Source: Platycnemis pennipes
Lineage: Eukaryota; Arthropoda; Insecta; Odonata; Platycnemididae
Reading direction: 5' to 3'
DNA length: 64,000 nucleotides
NCBI GenBank assembly: GCA_933228895.1
Contig: OW121846.1
Coordinates: 149,528,746-149,592,745 of the forward strand
The notes below the pieces were generated by a model. The model saw only the letters and a list, made by a program, of their open reading frames with translations. It had not been told where the DNA came from and searched no databases. The first letter of the stretch is position 1; the number at the start of each line of letters is the position of its first letter. Of the stretch, positions 25,801 to 37,191 are shown one piece after another. The position numbers and the translations under genes were made by a program.

Positions 25801-27192
25801 GTTGTTTTGTTCCATTAGCATCATAATCAAAACGTTTAAGGTGTTTCTTATGTTATTCGGGTGCAAACAAAGGCAACCTTGCCGACATAAACAAAAACGT
25901 TGAAAATTCTTGCATAATTTTTTGGATGCAATGTAGGGTAACCTTGATGGCAACCTCAGCTTCTTATGTTGTTTTTTTCCATTAGCAACATAATCAAAAC
26001 GGTTAAGGTGTTTGTTAAGTTATTTGGGTGCAAACAAAGGCAACCTTGCTGACATAAACCAAAACATTGAAAATTCTTGCATAATTTTTTGGATGCAATG
26101 TAGGTTAACCTTGATGGCAACCTCAGCTTCTTATGTTGTTTTTTTCCATTAGCATCATAATCAAAACGTTTAAGGTGTTTGTAATGTTATTCGGGTGCAA
26201 AAAAAGGCAACCTTGCTGACATAAACCAAAACATTGAAAATTCTTCAATAATTTTTTGGATGCAATGTAGGGTAACCTTGATTGCAACCTCAGCTTCTTA
26301 TGTTGTTTTTTTCCATTAGCATCAAAATCAAAACGTTTAAGGTGTTTGTAATGTTATTCGGATGCAAACAAAGGCAACCTTGCTGATATAAACAAAACAT
26401 TGAAAATTCTTGCATAATTTTTTGGATGCAATGTAGGGTAACCTTGATGGCAACCTCAGCTTCTTATGTTGTTTTTTTCCATTAGCATCATAATCAAAAC
26501 ATTTAAGGTGTTTGTATTGTTATTCGGGTGCAAACAAAGGCAACCTTGCTGACATAAACCAAAACATTGAAAATTCTTGCATAATTTTTTGGATGCAATG
26601 TAGGGTAACCTTGATGGCAACCTCATCTCCTTATGTTGTTTTTTTCCATTAGCATCATAATGAAAACGTTTAAGGTGTTTGTAATGTTATTCGGATGCAA
26701 ACAAAGGCAACCTTGCTGACATAAACAAAAACATTGAAAATTCTTGCATAATTTTTGCATGCAAAATAAGGTAATCTTGGTGGCAACCTCAGCTTCTTAT
26801 GTTGTTTTTTTCCATTAGCATCATAATCAAAACGTTTAAGGTGTTTGTAATGTTATCCGGGTGCAAACAAAGGCAACCTTGCTGACATAAACAAATACAT
26901 TGAAAATTCTTGCATAATTTTTTGGATGCAATGTAGGGTAACCTTGATGGCAACCTCAGCTTCTTATGTTGTTTGTTTCCATTAGCATCATAATCAAAAC
27001 GTTTAAGGTATTTGTAATGTTATCCGGGTGCAAACAAAGGCAACCTTGCTGACATAAACGAATACATTGAAAATTCTTGCATAATTTTTGCATGCTATGT
27101 AGGGTAATCTTGATGGCAACCTCAGCTTCTTATGTTGTTTTTTTCCATTAGCATTATAATCAAAACGTTTAAGGTGTTTGTAATGTTATTCG
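22857..27192 (+). repeat. Higher-order unit 5 (26 monomers)
   Basis: Begins as a close copy of unit 1, at offset 22856 and then 22855. It shares the odd ATTCTTTGCAAACAAAGACAACC junction (about 497 and 23352) and TAATCGCAAC (about 249 and 23105). About four monomers present in unit 1 (roughly 1.8-2.4 kb) are missing, because the offset falls to 22185 by base 2501. The tail follows the CTGCAAACACAGG to CATGCTATG order. The end is set at a landmark-type monomer whose first bases are ATTCGGGTGC and not ATATTGGTGC. Confidence 0.8.
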
Positions 27193-30100
27193 GGTGCAAA
27201 CAAAGGCAACCTTGCTGACATAAACAAAAACATTGAAAATTCTTGCATAATTTTTTGGATGCAATGTAGGGTAACCTTGATGGCAACCTCAGCTTCTTAT
27301 GTTTTTTTTCCATTAGCATCATAATCAAAACGTTAATGGTGTTTGTAATGTTATCCGGGTGCAAACAAAGGCAACCTTGCCGACATAAAGAAAAACATTG
27401 AAAATTCTTGCATAATTTTTGCATGCAATGTAGGGTAATCTTGATGGCAACCTCAGCTTCTTATGTTGTTTTTTTCCATTAGCATCATAATCAAAACGTT
27501 TAAGGTGTTTGTAATGTTATCCGGGTGCAAACAAAGGCAACCTTGCTGACATAAACGAATACATTGAAAATCCTTGCATAATTTTTGCATGCTATGTAGG
27601 GTAACCTTGATGGCAACCTCATCTCCTTATGTTGTTTTTTTTCCATTAGCATCATAATCAAAACGTTTAGGGTGTTTGTAATGTTATTCGGGTGCAAACA
27701 AAGGCAACCTTGCTGACATAAACCAAAACATTAAAAATTCATGCATAATTTTTTGGATGCAATGTAGGGTAACCTTGATGGCAACCTCAGCTTCTTATGT
27801 TGTTTTTTTCCATTAGCATCATAATCAAAACGTTTAAAATGTTTCTTATGTTATTCGGGTGCAAACAAAGGCAACCTTGCCGACATAAACCAAAACATTG
27901 AAAATTCTTGCATAATTTTTTGGATGCAATGTAGGGTAACCTTGATGGCAACCTCAGCTTCTTATGTTGTTTTTTCCATTAGCATCATAATCAAAACGTT
28001 TAAGGTGTTTGTAATGTTATCCGGGTGCAAACAAAGGCATCCTTGCTGACATAAACAAATACATTGAAAATTCTTGCATAATTTTTTGGATGCAATGTAG
28101 GGTAACCTTGATGGCAACCTCAGCTTCTTATGTTGTTTTTTCCATTAGCATCATAATCAAAACGTTTAAGGTGTTTGTTATGTTAGTCGGGTGCAAACAA
28201 AGGCAACCTTGCTGATATAAACAAAACATTGAAAATTCTTGCATAATTTTTTGGATGCAATGTAGGGTAACCTTGATGGCAACCTCAGCTTCTTATGTTG
28301 TTTTTTCCATTAGCATCATAATCAAAACGTTTAAGGTGTTTGTAATGTTATCCGGGTGCAAACAAAGGCAACCTTGCTGACATAAAAAAAAACATTGAAA
28401 ATTCTTGCATAATTTTTTGGATGCAATGTAGGTTAACCTTGATGGCAACCTCAGCGTCTTATGTTGTTTGTTTCCATTAGCATCATAATCAAAACGTTTA
28501 AGGTGTTTATAAGATTATTCGGGTGCAAACAAACGCAACCTTGCTGACATAAACCAAAACATTGAAAATTCTTGCATAATTTTTTGGATGCAATGTAGGG
28601 TAACATTGATGGCAACCTCAGCTTCTTATGTTGTTTTGTTCCATTAGCATCATAATCAAAACGTATAAGGTGTTTGTAATGTTATTCGGCTGCAAACACA
28701 GGAAACCTTGCTGACATAACCAAAAACATTGAAAATTCTTGCATAATTTTTTGGATGCAATGTAGGTTAACCTTGATGGCAACCTCAGCTTCTTATGTTG
28801 TTTTTTTCCATTAGCATCATAATCAAAACGTGTAAGGTGTTTATAATGTTATTCGGGTGCAAACAAAGGCAACCTTGCTGACATAAACCAAAAAATTGAA
28901 AATTCTTGCATAATTTTTTGGATGCAATGTAGGGTAACCTTGATGGCAACCTCAGCTTCTTATGTTGTTTTGTTCCATTAGCATGATAATCAAAACGTAT
29001 AAGGTGTTTGTAATGTTATTCGGCTGCAAACACAGGAAACCTTACTGACATAAACAAAAACATTGAAAATTCTTGCATAATTTTTTGGATGCAATGTAGG
29101 GTAACCTTGATAGCAACCTCAGCTTCTTATGTTGTTTTTTTTCAATTGGCATCATAATCAAAACGGTTAAAGTGTTTGTAATGTTATCCGGGTGCGAACA
29201 AAGACTACCTTGCTGACATAAACAAAAACATTGAAAATTCTTGCATAATTTTTTGGATGCAATGTAGGGTAACCTTGATGGCAACCTCAGCTTCTTATGT
29301 TGTTTTTTTCCATTAGCATCATAATCAAAACGTTTATAATGTTTGTAATGTTATTCGGGTGCAAACAAAGGCAACCTTGCTGACATAAACAAAAACATTG
29401 AAAATTCTTGCATAATTTTTGCATGCAAAATAAGGTAATCTTGGTGGCAACCTCAGCTTCTTATGTTGTTTTTTTCCATTAGCATCAAAATCAAAACGTT
29501 TAAGGTGTTTGTAATGTTATTCGGATGCAAACAAAGGCAACCTTGCTGATATAAACAAAAACATTGAAAATTCTTGCATAATTTTTTGGATGCAATGTAG
29601 GGTAACATTGATGGCAACCTCAGCTTCTTATGTTGTTTTGTTCCATTAGCATCATAATCAAAACGTATAAGGTGTTTGTAATGTTATTCGGCTGCAAACA
29701 CAGGAAACCTTGCTGACATAACCAAAAACATTGAAAATTCTTGCATAATTTTTTGGATGCAATGTAGGTTAACCTTGATGGCAACCTCAGCTTCTTATGT
29801 TGTTTTTTTCCATTAGCATCATAATCAAAACGTTTAAGGTGTTTATAATGTTATTCGGGTGCAAACAAAGGCAACCTTGCTGACATAAACCAAAAAATTG
29901 AAAATTCTTGCATAATTTTTTGGATGCAATGTAGGGTAACCTTGATGGCAACCTCAGCTTCTTATGTTGTTTTGTTCCATTAGCATGATAATCAAAACGT
30001 ATAAGGTGTTTGTAATCTTATTCGGCTGCAAACACAGGAAACCTTACTGACATAAACAAAAACATTGAAAATTCTTGCATAATTTTTTGGATGCAATGTA

Positions 30101-31692
30101 GGGTAACCTTGATGGCAACCTCAGCTTCTTATGTTGTTTTTTTTCAATTGGCATCATAATCAAAACGGTTAAAGTGTTTGTAATGTTATCCGGGTGCGAA
30201 CAAAGACTACCTTGCTGACATAAACAAAAACATTGAAAATTCTTGCATAATTTTTTGGATGCAATGTAGGGTAACCTTGATGGCAACCTCAGCTTCTTAT
30301 GTTGTTTTGTTCCATTAGCATCATAATCAAAACGTTTAAGGTGTTTCTTATGTTATTCGGGTGCAAACAAAGGCAACCTTGCCGACATAAACAAAAACGT
30401 TGAAAATTCTTGCATAATTTTTTGGATGCAATGTAGGGTAACCTTGATGGCAACCTCAGCTTCTTATGTTGTTTTTTTCCATTAGCAACATAATCAAAAC
30501 GGTTAAGGTGTTTGTTAAGTTATTTGGGTGCAAACAAAGGCAACCTTGCTGACATAAACCAAAACATTGAAAATTCTTGCATAATTTTTTGGATGCAATG
30601 TAGGTTAACCTTGATGGCAACCTCAGCTTCTTATGTTGTTTTTTTCCATTAGCATCATAATCAAAACGTTTAAGGTGTTTGTAATGTTATTCGGGTGCAA
30701 AAAAAGGCAACCTTGCTGACATAAACCAAAACATTGAAAATTCTTCAATAATTTTTTGGATGCAATGTAGGGTAACCTTGATTGCAACCTCAGCTTCTTA
30801 TGTTGTTTTTTTCCATTAGCATCAAAATCAAAACGTTTAAGGTGTTTGTAATGTTATTCGGATGCAAACAAAGGCAACCTTGCTGATATAAACAAAACAT
30901 TGAAAATTCTTGCATAATTTTTTGGATGCAATGTAGGGTAACCTTGATGGCAACCTCAGCTTCTTATGTTGTTTTTTTCCATTAGCATCATAATCAAAAC
31001 ATTTAAGGTGTTTGTATTGTTATTCGGGTGCAAACAAAGGCAACCTTGCTGACATAAACCAAAACATTGAAAATTCTTGCATAATTTTTTGGATGCAATG
31101 TAGGGTAACCTTGATGGCAACCTCATCTCCTTATGTTGTTTTTTTCCATTAGCATCATAATGAAAACGTTTAAGGTGTTTGTAATGTTATTCGGATGCAA
31201 ACAAAGGCAACCTTGCTGACATAAACAAAAACATTGAAAATTCTTGCATAATTTTTGCATGCAAAATAAGGTAATCTTGGTGGCAACCTCAGCTTCTTAT
31301 GTTGTTTTTTTCCATTAGCATCATAATCAAAACGTTTAAGGTGTTTGTAATGTTATCCGGGTGCAAACAAAGGCAACCTTGCTGACATAAACAAATACAT
31401 TGAAAATTCTTGCATAATTTTTTGGATGCAATGTAGGGTAACCTTGATGGCAACCTCAGCTTCTTATGTTGTTTGTTTCCATTAGCATCATAATCAAAAC
31501 GTTTAAGGTATTTGTAATGTTATCCGGGTGCAAACAAAGGCAACCTTGCTGACATAAACGAATACATTGAAAATTCTTGCATAATTTTTGCATGCTATGT
31601 AGGGTAATCTTGATGGCAACCTCAGCTTCTTATGTTGTTTTTTTCCATTAGCATCATAATCAAAACGTTTAAGGTGTTTGTAATGTTATTCG
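27193..31692 (+). repeat. Higher-order unit 6 (27 monomers)
   Basis: Starts with the landmark body but with ATTCGGG at its junction. Its second half (about 29.6-31.7 kb) repeats the second half of unit 5 at offset 4667, then 4500 after loss of one monomer. It contains an early AAAATAAGG subtype at 29421 followed by CATCAAAATC, an arrangement not seen in units 1-5. That arrangement reappears in unit 7. A chimeric monomer near 27.55 kb is described separately. Confidence 0.8.
27540..27610 (+). repeat. Chimeric monomer patch in unit 6
   Basis: In unit 7 and in the right-hand units this position has AAACCAAAACATTG and TTTTTCGGATGC before CATCTCC. Here it reads AAACGAATACATTG, AAAATCCTTGC and GCATGCTATG, the CATGCTATG subtype, and then returns to CATCTCC. 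The AATCCTTGC base change is otherwise seen only at about 22737 (unit 4). That points to a short copy-and-paste from that monomer or a close relative. Confidence 0.7.
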
Positions 31693-34600
31693 GGTGCAAA
31701 CAAAGGCAACCTTGCTGACATAAACAAAAACATTGAAAATTCTTGCATAATTTTTTGGATGCAATGTAGGGTAACCTTGATGGCAACCTCAGCTTCTTAT
31801 GTTTTTTTTCCATTAGCATCATAATCAAAACGTTAATGGTGTTTGTAATGTTATCCGGGTGCAAACAAAGGCAACCTTGCCGACATAAAGAAAAACATTG
31901 AAAATTCTTGCATAATTTTTGCATGCAATGTAGGGTAATCTTGATGGCAACCTCAGCTTCTTATGTTGTTTTTTTCCATTAGCATCATAATCAAAACGTT
32001 TAAGGTGTTTGTAATGTTATCCGGGTGCAAACAAAGGCAACCTTGCTGACATAAACCAAAACATTGAAAATTCTTCAATAATTTTTCGGATGCAATGTAG
32101 GGTAACCTTGATGGCAACCTCATCTCCTTATGTTGTTTTTTTTCCATTAGCATCATAATCAAAACGTTTAGGGTGTTTGTAATGTTATTCGGGTGCAAAC
32201 AAAGGCAACCTTGCTGACATAAACCAAAACATTAAAAATTCATGCATAATTTTTTGGATGCAATGTAGGGTAACCTTGATGGCAACCTCAGCTTCTTATG
32301 TTGTTTTTTTCCATTAGCATCATAATCAAAACGTTTAAAATGTTTCTTATGTTATTCGGGTGCAAACAAAGGCAACCTTGCCGACATAAACCAAAACATT
32401 GAAAATTCTTGCATAATTTTTTGGATGCAATGTAGGGTAACCTTGATGGCAACCTCAGCTTCTTATGTTGTTTTTTCCATTAGCATCATAATCAAAACGT
32501 TTAAGGTGTTTGTAATGTTATCCGGGTGCAAACAAAGGCATCCTTGCTGACATAAACAAATACATTGAAAATTCTTGCATAATTTTTTGGATGCAATGTA
32601 GGGTAACCTTGATGGCAACCTCAGCTTCTTATGTTGTTTTTTCCATTAGCATCATAATCAAAACGTTTAAGGTGTTTGTTATGTTAGTCGGGTGCAAACA
32701 AACGCAACCTTGCTGACATAAACCAAAACATTGAAAATTCTTGCATAATTTTTTGGATGCAATGTAGGGTAACATTGATGGCAACCTCAGCTTCTTATGT
32801 TGTTTTGTTCCATTAGCATCATAATCTAAACGTATAAGGTGTTTGTAATGTTATTCGGCTGCAAACACAGGAAACCTTGCTGACATAACCAAAAACATTG
32901 AAAATTCTTGCATAATTTTTTGGATGCAATGTAGGTTAACCTTGATGGCAACCTCAGCTTCTTATGTTGTTTTTTTCCATTAGCATCATAATCAAAACGT
33001 TTAAGGTGTTTATAATGTTATTCGGGTGCAAACAAAGGCAACCTTGCTGACATAAACCAAAAAATTGAAAATTCTTGCATAATTTTTTGGATGCAATGTA
33101 GGGTAACCTTGATGGCAACCTCAGCTTCTTATGTTGTTTTGTTCCATTAGCATGATAATCAAAACGTATAAGGTGTTTGTAATGTTATTCGGCTGCAAAC
33201 ACAGGAAACCTTACTGACATAAACAAAAACATTGAAAATTCTTGCATAATTTTTTGGATGCAATGTAGGGTAACCTTGATAGCAACCTCAGCTTCTTATG
33301 TTGTTTTTTTTCAATTGGCATCATAATCAAAACGGTTAAAGTGTTTGTAATGTTATCCGGGTGCGAACAAAGACTACCTTGCTGACATAAACAAAAACAT
33401 TGAAAATTCTTGCATAATTTTTTGGATGCAATGTAGGGTAACCTTGATGGCAACCTCAGCTTCTTATGTTGTTTTTTTCCATTAGCATCATAATCAAAAC
33501 GTTTATAATGTTTGTAATGTTATTCGGGTGCAAACAAAGGCAACCTTGCTGACATAAACAAAAACATTGAAAATTCTTGCATAATTTTTGCATGCAAAAT
33601 AAGGTAATCTTGGTGGCAACCTCAGCTTCTTATGTTGTTTTTTTCCATTAGCATCAAAATCAAAACGTTTAAGGTGTTTGTAATGTTATTCGGATGCAAA
33701 CAAAGGCAACCTTGCTGATATAAACAAAAACATTGAAAATTCTTGCATAATTTTTTGGATGCAATGTAGGTTAACCCTGATGGCAACCTCATCTTCTCAA
33801 GTTGTTTTGTTCCATTAGCATCATAATCAAAACGTTTAAGGTGTTTCTTATGTTATTCGGGTGCAAACAAAGGCAACCTTGCCGACATAAACAAAAACGT
33901 TGAAAATTCTTGCATAATTTTTTGGATGCAATGTAGGGTAACCTTGATGGCAACCTCAGCTTCTTATGTTGTTTTTTTCCATTAGCAACATAATCAAAAC
34001 GGTTAAGGTGTTTGTTATGTTATTTGGGTGCAAACAAAGGCAACCTTGCTGACATAAACCAAAACATTGAAAATTCTTGCATAATTTTTTGGATGCAATG
34101 TAGGTTAACCTTGATGGCAACCTCAGCTTCTTATGTTGTTTTTATCCATTAGCATCATAATCAAAACGTTTAAGGTGTTTGTAATGTTATTCGGGTGCAA
34201 AAAAAGGCAACCTTGCTGACATAAACCAAAACATTGAAAATTCTTCAATAATTTTTTGGATGCAATGTAGGGTAACCTTGATTGCAACCTCAGCTTCTTA
34301 TGTTGTTTTTTTCCATTAGCATCAAAATCAAAACGTTTAAGGTGTTTGTAATGTTATTCGGATGCAAACAAAGGCAAACTTGCTGATATAAACAAAACAT
34401 TGAAAATTCTTGCATAATTTTTTGGATGCAATGTAGGGTAACCTTGATGGCAACCTCAGCTTCTTATGTTGTTTTTTTCCATTAGCATCATAATCAAAAC
34501 ATTTAAGGTGTTTGTATTGTGATTCGGGTGCAAACAAAGGCAACCTTGCTGACAAAAACCAAAACATTGAAAATTCTTGCATAATTTTTGGATGCAATGT

Positions 34601-35191
34601 AGGGTAACCTTGATGGCAACCTCATCTCCTTATGTTGTTTTTTTCCATTAGCATCATAATGAAAACGTTTAAGGTGTTTGTAATGTTATTCGGATGCAAA
34701 CAAAGGCAACCTTGCTGACATAAACAAAAACATTGAAAATTCTTGCATAATTTTTGCATGCAAAATAAGGTAATCTTGGTGGCAACCTCAGCTTCTTATG
34801 TTGTTTTTTTCCATTAGCATCATAATCAAAACGTTTAAGGTGTTTGTAATGTTATCCGGGTGCAAACAAAGGCAACCTTGCTGACATAAACCAAAAAATT
34901 GAAAATTCTTGCATAATTTTTTGGATGCAATGTAGGGTAACCTTTATGGCAACCTCAGCTTCTTATGTTGTTTGTTTCCATTAGCATCATAATCAAAACG
35001 TTTAAGGTATTTGTAATGTTATCCGGGTGCAAACAAAGGCAACCTTGCTGACATAAACGAATACATTGAAAATTCTTGCATAATTTTTGCATGCTATGTA
35101 GGGTAATCTTGATGGCAACCTCAGCTTCTTATGTTGTTTTTTTCCATTAGCATCATAATCAAAACGTTTAAGGTGTTTGTAATGTTATATT
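31693..35191 (+). repeat. Higher-order unit 7 (21 monomers), domain transition
   Basis: The first half parallels unit 6 (GATAGCAACC variant at 29110 and 33279, offset 4169). It has two fewer monomers where a GTCGGGTGC monomer is joined directly to the AACGCAACC monomer at about 32.69 kb. It contains the last CTGCAAACACAGG (33192) and the last GCGAACAAAGACTACC (33363) of the window, and the first CTGACAAAAACC (about 34548), which belongs to the right-hand domain. Confidence 0.8.
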
Positions 35192-37191
35192 GGTGCAAAC
35201 AAAGGCAACCTTGCTGACATAAACAAAAACATTGAAAATTCTTGCATAATTTTTTGGATGCAATGTAGGGTAACCTTGATGGCAACCTCAGCTTCTTATG
35301 TTTTTTTTTCCATTAGCATCATAATCAAAACGTTAATGGTGTTTGTAATGTTATCCGGGTGCAAACAAAGGCAACCTTGCTGACATAAACAAAAACATTG
35401 AAAATTCTTGCATAATTTTTGCATGCAAAATAAGGTAATCTTGGTGGCAACCTCAGCTTCTTATGTTGTTTTTTTCCATTAGCATCAAAATCAAAACGTT
35501 TAAGGTGTTTGTAATGTTATTCGGATGCAAACAAAGGCAACCTTGCTGATATAAACAAAAACATTGAAAATTCTTGCATAATTTTTTGGATGCAATGTAG
35601 GTTAACCCTGATGGCAACCTCATCTTCTCAAGTTGTTTTGTTCCGTTAGCATCATAATCAAAACGTTTAAGGTGTTTCTTATGTTATTCGGGTGCAAACA
35701 AAGGCAACCTTGCCGACATAAACAAAAACGTTGAAAATTCTTGCATAATTTTTTGGATGCAATGTAGGGTAACCTTGATGGCAACCTCAGCTTCTTATGT
35801 TGTTTTTTTCCATTAGCAACATAATCAAAACGGTTAAGGTGTTTGTTATGTTATTTGGGTGCAAACAAAGGCAACCTTGCTGACATAAACCAAAACATTG
35901 AAAATTCTTGCATAATTTTTTGGATGCAATGTAGGTTAACCTTGATGGCAACCTCAGCTTCTTATGTTGTTTTTATCCATTAGCATCATAATCAAAACGT
36001 TTAAGGTGTTTGTAATGTTATTCGGGTGCAAAAAAAGGCAACCTTGCTGACATAAACCAAAACATTGAAAATTCTTCAATAATTTTTTGGATGCAATGTA
36101 GGGTAACCTTGATTGCAACCTCAGCTTCTTATGTTGTTTTTTTCCATTAGCATCAAAATCAAAACGTTTAAGGTGTTTGTAATGTTATTCGGATGCAAAC
36201 AAAGGCAAACTTGCTGATATAAACAAAACATTGAAAATTCTTGCATAATTTTTTGGATGCAATGTAGGGTAACCTTGATGGCAACCTCAGCTTCTTATGT
36301 TGTTTTTTTCCATTAGCATCATAATCAAAACATTTAAGGTGTTTGTATTGTGATTCGGGTGCAAACAAAGGCAACCTTGCTGACAAAAACCAAAACATTG
36401 AAAATTCTTGCATAATTTTTGGATGCAATGTAGGGTAACCTTGATGGCAACCTCATCTCCTTATGTTGTTTTTTTCCATTAGCATCATAATGAAAACGTT
36501 TAAGGTGTTTGTAATGTTATTCGGATGCAAACAAAGGCAACCTTGCTGACATAAACAAAAACATTGAAAATTCTTGCATAATTTTTGCATGCAAAATAAG
36601 GTAATCTTGGTGGCAACCTCAGCTTCTTATGTTGTTTTTTTCCATTAGCATCATAATCAAAACGTTTAAGGTGTTTGTAATGTTATCCGGGTGCAAACAA
36701 AGGCAACCTTGCTGACATAAACCAAAAAATTGAAAATTCTTGCATAATTTTTTGGATGCAATGTAGGGTAACCTTTATGGCAACCTCAGCTTCTTATGTT
36801 GTTTGTTTCCATTAGCATCATAATCAAAACGTTTAAGGTATTTGTAATGTTATCCGGGTGCAAACAAAGGCAACCTTGCTGACATAAACGAATACATTGA
36901 AAATTCTTGCATAATTTTTGCATGCTATGTAGGGTAATCTTGATGGCAACCTCAGCTTCTTATGTTGTTTTTTTCCATTAGCATCATAATCAAAACGTTT
37001 AAGGTGTTTGTAATGTTATATTGGTGCAAACAAAGGCAACCTTGCTGACATAAACAAAAACATTGAAAATTCTTGCATAATTTTTTGGATGCAATGTAGG
37101 GTAACCTTGATGGCAACCTCAGCTTCTTATGTTTTTTTTTTCCATTAGCATCATAATCAAAACGTTAATGGTGTTTGTAATGTTATCCGGG
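33530..37191 (+). repeat. Eleven-monomer tandem duplication (2 x 1831 bp)
   Basis: About 33530-35360 and 35361-37191 match at a constant offset of 1831. Paired markers are AAAATAAGG subtypes at 33590/35421 and 34756/36587, GGCAAACTTGCTGATA at about 34373/36204, and landmark monomers at 35192/37023. By eye I see only isolated differences, for example TTCCATTAGC against TTCCGTTAGC (about 35643). Unit 8 is essentially the second copy. Confidence 0.85.
35192..37022 (+). repeat. Higher-order unit 8 (11 monomers)
   Basis: This is the shortest unit, created by the 11-monomer tandem duplication. It keeps the landmark, AAAATAAGG, CATCAAAATC, CTCAAGTTG, AGCAACATAATC, TTTATCC, GGCAAACTTGC, CTGACAAAAACC, a second AAAATAAGG, and CATGCTATG subtypes. 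It lacks every left-domain marker. The same order, at offset 10324, opens unit 11. Confidence 0.85.
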
